DNA of 64,000 bases from Siphlonurus alternatus (GCA_949825025.1 OX463785.1:10169971-10233970); one strand, 5' to 3'. Shown: positions 13,693 to 36,000, counted from the stretch's first letter. Program-made: numbers and translations. Notes: a model not told the origin generated them from the sequence alone.

Positions 13693-21659
<7,967 letters not shown>

Positions 21660-23984
21660 CCACCGCCTCTCGGATACAGAACTAACCAAGTTGGGACAAA
21701 AAGAGCAGCTAAGAAGAGTTAAATTTAGGTCAAGCCTTTTTTTTATGTTTGGTGGCTTTTTGTGGTGATTTGAGTTGAAATTTTTGGAACTATTTGGAAC
21801 TATTTGAAAGTTAGTGGGTACAAAGCTTCCATAACTAATTAAAAAGATAAAGGTAAATTATTTTTTATTGTATTTTAAATATTTTAAGTTAGAATTGTAA
21901 GAAATATACAATAATTATAAAAAAAAAAATATTTGAAATGCAAGCAAAAATAATGCTTACTTTCTTTCTGGTATAATACAAACTTAAATTTAACCCTACA
22001 ATTAAGTCTAAAGTAAAAACTCTTACATTTTCTTTTATTAAAAAGAAAAAGAAAAAAATGTTGACCCAAGAAAAAACTGAATGTTTCTCAAAAAGTGAAA
22101 ACAACCTCAACGAAGAATTATTTAACGAAAGTAATATTTTTTTTTTAAATGTGTATCCCAAAGTGTGTCTTGATTGTTGGAGATTTAAAGAAAAAACTTT
22201 TATTATTTCTGCTCCAAACATTTTAACCGTCGGTTAAATTCAAGTGATATAAGTTTTTATTTCACGGCGGGAAATTTATAATTTATATCGGTTTCTTTAC
22301 TGTGAAAAAAAAAATAGTTGGAAAGTTATTAATAAGAGCTTATTTCTTGCCAAGTAATTATATCTACGAAGCATATAAAATACATGTTTGTGTGTTTGAT
22401 AATTATATGTATATTAGCTTTATTCAACATAGACTATTATGATCACACGTAATAAAATGTGCTAACAATTGAAATACACACTACATAAAATTATATAATA
22501 AAAACATTGTACATATTTAATGTTGCAAATTTTAACTTGCAAAAAAAAAAAAAAAAAAGAAAAAAAAAAGTTACTTTTACATAAGTTTTTGTTATTTTTT
22601 TTTAAGGCAGTAGTTTTGTTCAACATAATTATATGTAAAGGACAATAAGTGTCATAAAAATATGAACTGATATTACTGGCAACCGCTTGCAGCTAGGTAG
22701 TTGAAAAATTACCGTGAAGGAATTTTGTAAATCTTGCCTTTGCTTTAATATCATGGTAATGGCTTATCTTTCAATTTATAAAATACGGTTATGGAATTCA
22801 AATATAAATCATTAAAAATATTGAATATATGTTACCATTTATTTGTATTTTAAATTGAATTATATAAATGAAGAGGATAATTGATTATTTTTCCATGGCA
22901 AAAAAATATTGGCATAGATTTTTATATATAAAATTGAATATATTTTTATTTAATGTAGAAATCTTTTGTCAATATGTATGTGTTTGAAAAGACTGCGGAA
23001 GAAAATGGCATGTTTTATAATTTAAAGTGTACTGTGACTTGAGTTGGAAGTTTGGATTTTCTGATCAAAGTTGACAAATAGTTTTTGTCTTTGTTTAAAT
23101 TAAAGATTGTAATATAAAAACTTTGATCAAATCAAGTTGAACAATTTAAGTCATTAATTAGCCCTCTTCAAAGTCTAGTTAAAAATATATATTTTTTTTT
23201 TTACGAAATAATTATTAAATACTCATATTTGTGTATTTTTAAGAACAAAATTAACACAGTAGTTAGACAATGGTGCTTTTTTTCTGTTGCCACTGTTAAG
23301 GCAGTGGTAAAAAGTAATTGAAAACATGCAAAGACATTTAAAATTGTAAATTTACGATGCTAAGTTCATTTTATAACTATTAAATATTAAAAATGAATAT
23401 TGAGCAATATGAATTTATAAGATAATTTAGCCATCACCTTTTAAGCTGTGTTTAAAAAAATATATATCTTGCTTAAATGGTTTAATGGTAATTGATAATA
23501 ATATTGAATACTCCTAAAAAAAATGTATTATTAATTTGCGAGTGATTGCATTGCATTTATCAAATTAAAAATAAAAGCACCTTATTGAAATGTGATATTA
23601 AAGTACTCATATGTACACGTAAAAGTATGTAGTTCTTAGGATACTAAGTGTTAAATTATTTATGCAAATAAATGTGTGTATGATTTGTAAATTTATATAC
23701 AATAAGCATTTTTTTTTCTTTTTCCTTGCTCAACATATTACATTGTAATCCCTATAATTATATGTATCGTAGTGCCAGTATAGAAAACAAATACTATGTA
23801 CATATAAGACTCAGTAATGACTGAGTAATACAAATAAATAATTTAAAATGATTCATATTATTTTATTTTATAAAATTATATATTACTGTAGAAACGTAGT
23901 ATCACGCCTTGAAAAATTCCCTGCAATCCCGTCAATATATTGTTAAAAAAAATGTATTGCCATTTTTTTTAAAAAATATTTATT
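21660..23984. other. 3' UTR/flank of the LMBR1-family gene, AT-rich
   Basis: There is no coding exon. Several AATAAA hexamers occur (for example near 22450 and 23830), so the poly(A) site cannot be chosen. A long A tract lies at 22541-22568. Confidence 0.5.
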
Positions 23985-24049
23985 TTGGGAATAAAATTTA
24001 GATCAGAACATAGAGAACAAAATGACAGTTCACTTTCTGAAGTCAAAAA

Positions 24050-25154
24050 AGTAATTATTCAGTCTATAGTCTATAGTTTATTCAGTCAGTTGGTGTCCTT
24101 GATTGAGGATTTCTTAAGAGATAGGGTGCAGAGAGTTAGAGTGGGGGAGGCATGCTCGGAGTATATTGCTGTTTCCTCGGGAGTTCCGCAGGGTAGTGTC
24201 TTGGGTCCATTGTTGTTTTTGATTTTTATTGAAGATTTGTCTGATGGAGTGAGGTCAAAGATTAGGTTGTTTGCAGATGATAGTGTTGTTTATAGGAAGA
24301 TAGAAAGTGAGGATGATGTGGTTCGTCTGCAAGAGGATCTTAATACTGTGTGTCGGTGGGTTATTGATAATGATATGAGGTTGAATGTCGCTAAGTGCTG
24401 TGTAGTTGTGTTTAGTAGGAAAAGGCGTAAAAGAGATGTGCAGTATTTACTTCATGATGAGTTATTGAAGCAGGATGAAAAGTATAAATATTTGGGTGTA
24501 GTCATTCATAGTAAATTAATGTGGAATGAACATATTAAATATGTTACATCGAAGGGAAGGAGGTTTTTGGAGTTTGTCATGAGAAATCTTAAGGGTACCA
24601 GTAGGGTAGTTAAAGATAATGCGTACAGAGCTCTGGTGAGACCAGTGCTTGAGTATGGTTGCTGTGTTTGGGACCCATATAGATGTGTGGGGGTGAAGGA
24701 GTTGGAGAAGGTTCAGCGGAGAGCAGCTAGAAGGGTTACAGGTCGTGTGGGAAGGTTCCAGTTTGTGGGTGATGGTGCTGATGTTAGAAAGGAGTATGTT
24801 AGTGTGTCTGCTTTAATTGAGAATTTGGGGTGGGAGTCGTTGGAGTTAAGAAGAAAAAATTGTAGACTTGGTGTTATGTATAAGATAACAAGAAATTGTG
24901 AGGGTTGGGAAGAGTTGAGTGGTCGTGTGATGAGAGCAGGTTATATTGGAAGAAATGATCATGGATGGAAGTTGGAGTATGTTAGATGTAGAAGTGATGT
25001 GGGAAAGTTTTCTTTTTTAAACAGGACGGTGAGGGAGTGGAATGCGTTGACAGCAGATGTTGCTGAGGCGGAGAGTTTTGATTTGTTTAAGAAATCTCTG
25101 AGAGTTGGTGAACATTCGCGGGCCACCGTGGCATTGCCACATTTGCCGCGTTAA

Positions 25155-25191
<37 letters not shown>

Positions 25192-25210
25192 GATTTTGAG
25201 ATATTATTAT
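24050..25210 (+). mobile_element. 5'-truncated non-LTR retrotransposon (LINE) with (ATT)n tail
   Basis: An uninterrupted frame to the stop at 25152-25154 encodes the C-terminal half of a reverse transcriptase: the palm motif SGVPQGSVLGPLLFLIFI, the catalytic LFADDSVVY, LNVAKC, a KYLGVVI block and the thumb with a Cys-rich EYGCCVWDP region. The endonuclease and the early RT motifs are missing, so the copy is 5'-truncated. The stop is followed closely by an (ATT)n tail to about 25200, a typical simple-repeat 3' end. The jockey/CR1/I group fits best, but the clade is not resolved. The frame is intact over about 370 codons, so the insertion is probably young. Its GT-rich sense strand differs from the AT-rich surroundings. 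Confidence 0.88.
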
Positions 25211-25506
25211 TATTTTTTTATTTAAAAAAGATGCTGATTTGACTAATGGCCACCAGATTTCCAATGATATTCTCACTATTTGTATCCTGTATATCACAAA
25301 AACTAGACAGATTTTTTTTTTTTTTTTTTTTTTTGCTGAAAATTTATGTTATAGTAATGTAAGGAAGGTTTACTATAATTTTCAGAGTGATTCACCATCT
25401 CCTAAGACTAGTGACAATAATTCTTAAAATGAAACAGCAAAACACTATATTATATGTATTGGGTGGGAGAAATCAGGAGACCATATTTTAATTTATAATT
25501 ATAACT

Positions 25507-25512
25507 TTTATT
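25507..25512 (-). promoter_or_regulatory. Candidate poly(A) signal of the MRPL18 gene
   Basis: AATAAA on the minus strand, about 195 bp past the stop codon. It is supported only by motif and position. Confidence 0.35.
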
Positions 25513-25706
25513 CGTCTGCTGTCCAGTCATTTTATGACTGAATATAATTTTTAATCACCATATGTGTCCACTGTCAAACTAAATACTTGTAAGATTTTCA
25601 ATATTATTGGTATTATTAGAAATTCTGAAATTAATCTGACTTCAGTGGTGTTAAAATAAATTTAATTAATTAAAAAGTCTTTGATACTAAAAGCACTTCA
25701 CAAAAG

Positions 25707-28559
25707 TTACTCGTGAACCTCCCAGGGTTTTTCAGGTCTATGTTGATCCCAGGGTTGAGGAGCTAAGAACCTGGCAGGCTCTTTCAGACTGACTCCTCCC
25801 TTCTCCATAATCTCGGCAAACTTGCCAACCTGAACAGAGAATTGCATTATTTTTTTGCACATGTGAAATATCCAAATAATACATAATAAGTTTTCTAGCT
25901 GCAAATAGCTTCAACCTAAGTTAAAATAAAATAAAAAATACACTATTTTTTTATATGCACATATTATTTTACTTGATTTGTTGAACCTCTGCAAAGTACA
26001 AACAAATATATTGTAATGTTATCAGGGCCACCTAATTGGTTCAGCTTCTCATATATTTACATTTATACATATTTACAGTGGCCTACCCTTTTCTACTTGG
26101 TTGTATGAACTACCAATACAGTGTAGAACTTTGCTCTGCTGTTGCAGCCTTCAAAACAGTCACATAACCAGCAAAATAAAAAATGTACTTTAAATTTAGG
26201 CGGAGGAAGCATAAGAAGGGGGAAGCAGGCCAACCCACAGCCCATCCTATGCTGCAGGGGAACCTCCATATCTCCCCTGACACTTGTTTTATCAAAGAGG
26301 GTTCAAATTACTCCATGGAAGGCAGCGTGATATTAGTTGATTGAATATATTGATGCATTGACTTTTGGTCTGTTAACCAAGCAGTTCATAAAAGATAGTG
26401 TGACAATGTCAAGGAATGAATACAGCTAGTAGATGTAAGTTAATTTACATTTTCCATCATCTTAATTATAATCTGCTCTGTAGTGTAGTGGTTAGTACCC
26501 CTGGCTCTGGTCCGAGAGGTCTCCGGTTCTATTCTCGAACACGGCAGACTTTTCGTGACTTGGCATGGGTGTGACTGATTACTAGATTATGGAGTTGGTA
26601 GGAGGAAGGCAGCTTACGGTTGTATACTCCGCTGCCCTGCAGTATTGATTGCTCTGCCACTGCAGGCTGCACAGATCTGGTAGTATTAGGAGCCCAGAAG
26701 AGTGCAGGAAAGGGTTCTGGGAGCCTGGTAAGCCCCAGTATGGCCACAAGATAACTCTTACTGACAAGGCTAAATATCGGCCTGGCCACACCCGAAAGGG
26801 TAAAATGGTGTCAAGGGTATTGACTTAATTATGAGATGGATGTTAATTATTTTAATTACCTTTGTTTGGGGATCAGATGAGCCAAGTCCACTCTCAATTT
26901 CTGTTAGTCCACTTTCAAGACATCGCTGAACTAAAACTCTGGCTACATTCTCATATGCTGATCGGTCTACACATCTGGAACATGTTGAGATTATTATTGT
27001 TTATTTTATTTTTTTATACAGTATACATCTTGCAGAGGAAAAATATAAAATTAAATCGGTATTGTACATCATCCATTGTATGATTGTAGCTTGCAACGAA
27101 AGGGTAAGGCAATTAAAATACAAGACATTCTGCCTCAGGATTTGAGTGTTGTTTTAGAAAATGACTGATTTTTTTTTATCAACCTTCTATATAAAATCAA
27201 TCATCAAGCTTCCTGCTCAGGGTATGCTCACCTGTAGAGATGCTTCCTTATACACCATTCCTTTGTTGAGGCTTGGAGAACCACAGGCCCCGTGTGGTGA
27301 ACAACCTGAGCAGTAAGGTGGCGTCCTGAGCGTAGTAACTGCAACCTGAAAGAAGTAATTTATATTATGCATACACTATGATACAGATAATTTGGCAAGC
27401 CACCTCCTAACATGTTGGAGGAAACATTGCCCAACCCAGATTCTTAATTTAGGGGGGGGGGGGGGGTGACACATATGTGGTTGTCAATACAGTACTCCTC
27501 AGCCTCCATTAATTACGCACTGTAGGAGTCTTCATAGCCTCATAAGTTTTGTTCATAAACCCTGCAGTGTCATTCTCTGAGCAAGTTGATGAACTATCAG
27601 CTAGCTACATACATTGCACTTCCTAATTTAATGCCACCTTTTGAGCTGGAGTAAGAAGATCTGTTCGTAAACCCTGCCTGGGGTACACCTTGCCCCCACT
27701 TTCTTACACCAGCTAAGAGGGTGGGGTAGGAAGAACAGTGCAAATGATGTCATGATTTTTGTTCTTACCTAAACTTGCTCAGATATTACACCGAGCAGGG
27801 TTTACGAACAGACCTACTAAATTGACCATTGCGATGAGAGAGAGAGAGAGAGCTACCATCACCACATCCACTCTTGAAACATGAAGGTAGGTCGGTATCG
27901 GTAACCCAGTAAATTCCAGTAAATATGCTACAGGGTGTCAAAAATGTGTTTGGCCTGTCAGCACAGTATGCATATATTATGTATGTACTGGCCCAAAACA
28001 GTCTCGGCAATGCACCAACAATGAACGGACAAATTAAGTTGTGTATTATACTGGGAAGCACCAGGGCCAATCCTCTATTGTATACAATAGAGAATTAGCC
28101 AGCCAGGGGCGGATCCAAGAAGGGAGGGGGGGGAGAGGAATGGGGGCGATCGCCTCCCCCTCCCAAAATATGCATACATTGCAGGTGTTATGTATGCATA
28201 TATATGCATACCACCCCTGATTAGCCCTGGGAAACACTTGTGCTGCAATACAATACTGAGCTGGAGACCTAGTAAAGCTTCAAATAAGTATTTTTTTTTC
28301 CTAATTAATAGGGTATAAATATAAATGCTTACTTATGCCAGAATTCTCTTCCTTTTGATTCAAGATGATAGCCCTGGGGTTTCCATGCGATTCGAAGTCG
28401 TTCAAGATTGCGAGGGTTTCTATTGTGAACTACAGCGTTAACTCTATCATTTTCACTGAGAGGAATATTTGTGGATGTAGAAGAAACCCCTGCAACTTTT
28501 ATAACGTGACAAAACGACGGAATTTTAATTAAATTTCGAGTTGAACTTGAGAGCAACAT
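25707..28559 (-). CDS. MRPL18: Mitochondrial large-subunit ribosomal protein uL18m
   Basis: Four exons on the minus strand, in transcript order 28559-28333, 27345-27232, 26974-26860 and 25829-25707, join in frame to 192 residues (human is 180). The first Met (28557-28559) opens a basic, Ser-rich, acid-free N-terminus ([16 protein letters not shown]) like a mitochondrial targeting peptide. Diagnostic blocks are [60 protein letters not shown] and [11 protein letters not shown]. The product is the mitoribosomal uL18 homologue, which binds 5S rRNA in bacteria and sits in the central protuberance of the mitoribosome. It is divergent from the large Arg/Ser-rich gene. An in-frame GTG at 28590-28592 is not needed as a start. 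The third intron holds a tRNA-headed SINE. Confidence 0.95.
26470..26823 (+). mobile_element. tRNA-derived SINE sharing its 3' module with a 5S-headed SINE
   Basis: The head begins GCTCTGTAGTGTAGTGGTTA, with an A-box-like TAGTGTAGTGG and a B-box-like GGTTCTATTC about 40 bp further on. The body from about 26660 to 26815 (GCAGGCTGCACAGATCTGGT ... CCACACCCGAAAGGG) is nearly identical to the inverse of 44222-44385. A 9-bp target duplication CTTAATTAT is at 26461-26469 and 26824-26832. It lies in MRPL18 intron 3, antisense to that gene. Confidence 0.85.
28102..28219. mobile_element. Short hAT MITE with CAGGGGCGGATCC end
   Basis: The left end CAGGGGCGGATCC and right end CCACCCCTG are those of the hAT MITE type also seen at 55585-55763. 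ATTAGCC occurs just outside both ends but is offset by two bases on the left, so the target duplication is imperfect. It lies in MRPL18 intron 1. Confidence 0.6.
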
Positions 28560-28984
28560 TTTAGAATCCAAAATTTTGACTTTTTTAATCACATTACCAA
28601 CATAAAAAACTTTTTCTGGTAACTTTATACCAAAACAAATTAAAAATAAATATTATTCAAGCAAAAGTTATGTTTATATAATTAAAATTTTAAAATTTCT
28701 GCAGTACTTTATACTTAATAAAGAACATGCTTTGCTATTTATGGATAAATTTTAATTTTTCCAAATTTGGGATAAAATAATTTAGTTGGTGATTCATATA
28801 AGCTTTCAAATTTCACCACGAAACAACAGCGCCAGTTAACCATGCGTCTGATGGAAGGAAAATCGTCGAGCTGAGTGAATTTTCAAGAAATTTTGGAAGT
28901 TTACGGCTTATTTGAGGCCCAAAAAAGATTCCTTAAGTTCCGTGGATCCACGGACTTGCAAGGAAAGGGTTACGGAGAGCAAAG
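28560..28984. promoter_or_regulatory. Probable bidirectional promoter plus leader exon of the Arg/Ser-rich gene
   Basis: The MRPL18 start codon is at 28559 on the minus strand. On the plus strand a strong donor (GAGCAAAG followed by GTGAGT, junction 28984/28985) suggests a noncoding first exon of about 28800-28984 for the next gene, spliced to the acceptor at 30082. The two 5' ends are thus within about 0.3 kb. No TATA box is evident, and a (CCG)n run lies just downstream (29052-29071). A 10-codon upstream ORF (28842-28874) would lie in the leader if transcription starts before it. Confidence 0.55.
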
Positions 28985-30082
28985 GTGAGTTAAAAAATGT
29001 TTCTGTCTAGGGCCAACTTTGTGAAGCAAATGTCGTCCGACGTCCGACGGAGCTGCCGCCGCCGCCGCCGCTAGGACCGAGTGAGCGTTTTGCATTGCAG
29101 GGGACTGGAAATCAAAATAAACAACCCTTTAAATTAATGCAAATCATGTTATAAGAAGGTAGAGATAATAGATATTAACAGTATTTTACTCTCAATGAAG
29201 GATTAACCTTACCGGTAAACATTTTTATACACCGGTAAATTTAAAAAAACTTGGACATTTTTGAATTAATTGTTTTGAGTATTTTGACCCCCAAGGTCTC
29301 TGTTGTGAACTTTTTGATTATTTTGTATGATTTCTATGTCGATGTATTTCAATATAAATTAATTATCATTACATCACTGGGACCATTATATTTTAATGGT
29401 GCACAGACTGCCTAATATGGATACACAGCATCTCGGTTTTGATGGGTTTGCCTTCTTATCTGTATCCTGTCTGCGGGATAAGCATGACGAACATTAATTT
29501 TGATGTGTGTTCTTTTAGTCAGTATGAATACTGTATGATAATTCTATAAATAAGTTGAAATCTGTTGTGAATTCAATGATATAATTATGGTCATGAAAAT
29601 TATGTAAATTAATTTTTGTATGAATTTTGATAATTTTACATGCCATAAAATAAATGTTGCTTTCTAAATTTTTACATTTATTATAAAAAGTCATATTTTA
29701 GTGAATAGAATTATATTTTCTATGCTTGAAACCCTTTTTTTTATTATATAATAAACAATTTTGTTATTAATTTTGTGAAATACACCATAATATATAAATT
29801 GTCAAATTTAAATTCCATAAAAATTACCTAAGAATAAGAATAAGAATTTAATTCAATCTTTGGATTACATAAGTAATATAGATCAAGTCAATTCAATTAA
29901 TTTATCAGTCCGACGAAGCACACACACACAAATAATGTATAATGTACCTTAATTGTAAAAGGTAAAATATAATTATTATATTGTATGATTTCCTGTATTT
30001 ATGCCTACCCTACATGGATCTCCACTTGAATGCATACCATCAGGAAGCAATGTTTCTAGCATATTTTTTGTTCATTTTTCAG

Positions 30083-33000
30083 ATGGAGAGATAAGACGAT
30101 ATTTTAAAAAATAATAATAATATACCATGGATATACCACTACCTGGAGAACCATTGGTTCCATCCAGTATAGTAGTTATACCACCAGGAACAACAGCAGT
30201 AAAAGCACCAATAAATGATATCCCACTACCTCCTAAAACCATTATTATAAAAACAAAACCATCTCCTAATATTCCATTTCCTCCTATAATTCCTCCTATT
30301 CCACAAAATGTTCCTCCTATACCAAAATTACCACCTCCACCTTCTTCTAATAATGAAGAAGTATTGCCATCACCACCTTTACCACCTACTTCCGATATTC
30401 CTAAAATATCAGTACTTGGTAAATTACAAGCTAAAAAACGTTTATTAGCATTTTCAATGACAAAACAAGCAGGTGGTACTGGATTATCATTTGGTTTTGC
30501 TAAAACTGCTCCTATAAAAGTTAATAAAATAAGTGCTCAAGCTTTTCGAGATGAAGAAGAAGAAAAAAGAGAGGCTAAAAAGAAAAAAAGGAAAGAAGGT
30601 GGTGATTCGAGGGAACTTTTAGCCATTGAGGAGATCAAGAGAGAGGAGGAGCGAATGAAGGAAGCTCTGATGTCGCGGCCTAAGTACCGGGAGAGGGAAA
30701 GGGCAGAGAAACGACGCAGGCAGTCGAGGGATAAGGAGAGGGAGCGAACGCCCAAACCCGTTGAGAAGATGGAGGTTGACGTCGCTCCCCCCACCACGGA
30801 CGTGCCAGCCTCTCAAGAGCAGCCAGCCGTTGACGCAACTGCGACAGATGCAGAGAAACCTGCAGAGGTGAGTGTCGTGATGGTGTCATAGAGGTTTAAC
30901 AGCTGATTTTACTGTCTTTTGTTTTTTTCTAAATCTATGTAACAAATTATGGTTGGTTGTGGCAAGGTAAGTACGTAATTTATTTGAAATTAGAAGATCT
31001 TAAATGGGGTGGAAAGGGGGGAGGAAGATAGAAGATTCAGAAATAATTGTTGAGCAAAACAAATAACATGGTGGCCTAGGGAAAAAAATTCTCTTATCCA
31101 AGATCTTGTAAGAATTCTTACGAAAGTTGCAAAACGCTGTCTTAACTTTAAATCTTAAACTTGTTTGATTTAAGTACTGTGAAGTAAGAATAAAGAGGAC
31201 AAACTTAAGTACTGTATAGCATAAAATTAATGAAATCTCTGCAATCTGGAGTCAATTTCATATAATCTTGAATTTTTGCAAGTAATGACAGATCACAGGG
31301 TCTTAAGAGTAAAATTTTAGATTCCTGGAAGATCAAGAGATGATTTTGAGGGGGATTTTTTTAGTATTTTTGCACACTAACTTAATTATTGTGATGTTTT
31401 TACAGTACAGTATGATTTCTTCTTTGTTGTTGATATTAATGGGAACAGGTCGTACAATATAAAATAGATTATTGCATTATTAAATTTGCTGTTTTTATGC
31501 TGTTACTGTGTGTTTGTCTCATCCTGCAAAAAGTTGTATTTTTTAAGATACCTTTATAGTTAAGAGTATAAAATTTGTACCCATTGAGTTATTGAAAAAC
31601 TGTACTTAAATTATTGCTGCCCCCTAAATTTAATGTGAACAAATGTATATTTAATGTATCACTAGTATTTTTGTTGTATTAATGTACCAGTAATAATAAT
31701 TTTATATTCCTTAACTTTTATACTATGTAATTTGTTTGTTCAAGAAACAGTATTTGATTCAATTTTTACTAGTAACTTTAACCTTGAAGTATTATTGAAA
31801 TCTTGGAGTTGCTCCAAATATTTTTATTTATATTCTGAGGTGACAATATATTTACATTTATTTTGTACGTAGTACAGTTGATCTCATCAACATTAATGCA
31901 ATCTGGTGTGGAATGTTTGTTGACGTGTCGCTATGTTCAGGTGAAAGAGACCGTGTCGAGTCGTGATGGAGAAGAACGTCGCAGTTCTCGTCGCAAGAGC
32001 AGCTCAGAGAGACACCATCGACGCAGCTCAGAGCGTAGTCGAGAGCGTCGTAACGGTAGCAAGGAGAGGAGTGATGCCAAGCCGGCACCAGCAACACCTC
32101 AGCCAATATTACCCCAGGTCGGTACCAGACTTTAGTAATGGAGGATATTTTTAGAACAAGATATTAAAAAAAAGTGGCACGCTTGTAGCATAATATAAAT
32201 ATTTGGGTTAACAAGCGTTGTCAGAACATGTTTATAAACTTTTCTCTTCCTCCAGAAAATGGCTAAGAGTTGTTGTTTTCTGATAGCACTAAATTTAATA
32301 CTAAATTACAAGTTTGCACCAGTCAGCAAAACTATTGTGATTTTGTTTTGTGTAAATTATAGCTTGAATGTTACCCACCTGGTTGTCCAAGAGACCAACA
32401 GTTTAATATTTGCAATGTGCACAGTCTAGTTAAAAAAATTGGTTCCATGTCTCCATGTACTAATATAGACAATAGAGGAGGGCTATCCTGTGGGGTAGTA
32501 AACTTATTATGTACTGTACATGTTATTATATGCACTCCTGTTTTTTAATATAATGTACAATTCTTTCATATTGTATTGAGAAAAATACTTGTCAATGGCT
32601 TTCTGATTTGAGAAATAAAATTAACATCTGCTTTTTGCTACACATAAAGTAATTTACAAAAGTGTGACTTTTGATTTTAACAGTCAATAATTCAGACTAC
32701 AGTAGGATGTTATTAATATGATAATATGCCATACCTTGCGGAAGGAATCCTAACTCTTTTGGCTTACTAGAAGTAAAATGGTTTAAACGCCAAAATGTGG
32801 GCATAAGAAAATACATAAGAATACTTTCCCTGATTTATCATCCAATTTCATAGAAAAGGTCTAACTTAAGGCCCTGCTTAGACCTTTTCAAAATAAACTG
32901 AGTGAAGCTAAGCCTAAAGGTAGACACCAACAGTATAATTGGGTAATATACCGGCATTTCTTTGTAGAATGACTCGAAGAATATTTATATTTGTCATGTT

Positions 33001-36000
33001 AGTGTTGTCTTACAACCTCTCACACTACCCTGTATGTGCAGGAGCTACCCTTGAGCTGGACCCAACTCAAGCAGAGTAATCTTCAGCCCGAGGATTTGCG
33101 ACGCCTTAAGAAACAGCTGGCCTCGGTAACCACGGCAACCAGTGAGACGAAGGAGCAGAAGAGCAAGCGACGAAGCAGGTAGGAAGTGACGTCTAAAGAA
33201 TAGGGGTTAAGTGTTTGGCGTTTATCTCAAGCAGCATTCTTGCATGAAATGGACGTAAAAATGTTTTTTTGTTACACAGTCCAGGAGCTTACATGACCTA
33301 TTGCCCCAAAATAAATTAGTCTACTTATTTCAATTGTGGTTTCCACTTTTAACATAGCAATAAGCACACAACTAGAATATTTTCATATAAATCTAGTGCA
33401 GGCTTTTATGTTAAAATTTTTCTTTTTTAATCTGCACAATTTCAGAAATTAAATGCATCAGAGTTTGATTGTGCACTAGAGTGTATTAAAAAATAATTAA
33501 AAAAAAAATGCAACTAAATAGTAAATCAATAGAAAAACATTGAAAATTTTGCATTTTATAAACACTCAAGTGTACATCCATCTTTTGTTACTTTACCAAT
33601 TAATTTGTGGTACCACAAAATTATTATTTGATCTCAACTCATTTTGAAGATAGTATTGTTTTAACATATCAGTAGCTAGCACAAAATTGGAAGTTGTTAC
33701 CTGTCCCATGTACCTTTATTGCATGGAGCATGTTAAACGTTGATAATTTTAGGGCATTCATTTTTTAAACCAATTAAAAAGCAAAAACAGGAAATAAATC
33801 CTTTGTTAAAAACTTGTAATCTATAATTTTCTTGTGTGATAAATATTAAAAAGTAAAAAGTTTTTTTCATCTTATTATTTTTACAGAGAGAAAAGAAGAA
33901 TGTCATGGCATGGATATGATTTGCCATTGATCTTTAAATTACAGTACATCCACTAAAATCCACAAAATCAGTAGAGCAAATCTTAGTTTGTGGATATGAT
34001 AGACAAAATAGAACAGATTTTACTTAAAAAGAAATTTTATGTAAATACAGCATTAAATTTTAAATAAAAATTCATAAAAGTACTCTGAAATTATCTTTTT
34101 TAAATGCCTACTATAATTTTTTGAATTAAAAAATATTAATTCACTAAAAAAAATAAAACAATAAATCACTTTTTGCAATGCATGAAGTTTTTTTTGTAAT
34201 ATACATATAATTATTGTTGCTAATCTTTACTTGTATTTCTTAGAGTAAAAAAATTGAAAGGAACTCATACAGAGGTCAGTTTACTTATATTAATGTGCAC
34301 TAGCTATAATTTATCGTTGCATCTCTTTTCCTCCACTCAAAATAAGTTTGCTGCACTTTTATAAGTAAGAAACACTGTACTGTAAAGTTAGTAACTCTAG
34401 AACAAATATTACAACTCTATCAGTATGGAATGTTGTGAAATTAAAAGTATAATTTGAGAGAAGCATCATACTTGACATGAAATAAAAATTATTAGAAAAA
34501 AAAAATTCTGAGTTCATTTAATTATATTTTCTATTCTTAACAATGGTTTAAAAAAATTGTTCCACGGATAAAATGATTCAAAAGGTCCAATTATTTCTTT
34601 CAATAAACACAAAATGAACTTAAAAATTCATTTAATTAAAATGATCCAAACTTATTCTATCATCACAATATTTTCAAAGTAATCAAGACATACGTTTAGA
34701 GATAAAAATTTGTTTTAAAGCTACTAAAGTTATGTATCAGTGTATATCCGTAGACTTACGGATGTGTGGTGTGGGGTGTATTCCAGATCTCGCGACAGAA
34801 AGCATCACGGCAGCAGTAGAAGCACCAAGCGTCACTCTTCTCGTAGTAACTCTAGAACTCGCCAGAGATCCTCATCTCGACATTCCACCTCTCCCGAACC
34901 CAAACTGAGCCAACCTTACGTAGCTATCGGAGCTAATAAGTCAGAGAAAGAGTACCCTCAACACATGGTGAAACACACTAAGTGTCGACCAACTATATCA
35001 TACTGTGAAAACCCCGTGATGGTTCCAGGATATTATAAAACTAGAGACGAACTTTTTACGTCAGAACCCCAACCTGTAGTGGAAATAATGAAAGAGTTTA
35101 TTTCTAACGTCACAACGGCAACAGGTGATATCGGATCGTCAGGACTTGTTGCTCTCAAAGTTTCATATGAAGGAGAGGATATGTCAGACGAAGAAGTTAC
35201 AGCCAGTCCTAAAAAACCAGAAAGATCGTGGATGATGAAAGATGACCAAGTCTCATCGCTTGCAAGTTTGGATCTTATTGAAGAAAGTTCTTCTTTGTCA
35301 CCAAAGACCCCAGCAGTTGTAAATAAAGATAGTAAAATAACTACTGAAGTCAATAAAGAATCATCTGGCAAAGAGGATAAAACGGAAATTGTTAGATCAA
35401 AATGGGATAGTGATTATGAATCTGATCCTACTATAATTAAAGCAAGGGCTGAAAATGATAAATCTGGTAAACCACCTAAAGAAAAGAAATTAGTTTCTGA
35501 GTACGAGGAATTTATGAAAAGCGTGGTTGGTGAAGAAGAGGAGGAAAAAGAGGAAGTTGAATCAGAGAAGGTGGAGAAAAAAGCTAGAAAACGTAAATCT
35601 GGAAAAGATGAAGGTAAAAAAGATGATGAGAAACCTTCTAAGAAGAAGAAAGAGAAACGTAATAAAGAAGAAATTAGTGAAGAACCACCAAGTAAGAAAA
35701 AGAAAGCTGATAAGAAAAAGAAAAAGAAGAAAAGTAAGAAGAAAGCAGCACATTCTTCAGACGAGGAAGAAGTAGAGGAACCAAAGAAATCCAAGCGGAA
35801 GAAAAAGGCAAAGAAGAAGTCCAAGAAAACCAAGCATGCAAGTTCATCTGAAGACAGTAGCAGTGAGGAAGAAACACAAATAAAGTCCAAGAAAGAGGAG
35901 GACTCAAAGTCCAAGAAAAAGGACAAAGAGTCCGTACAGGAAAAGGTCGAGGAGCCCAAATCGAGGAGAAAAGCTAGTTCAATATCTGAGGATGAAAAAC

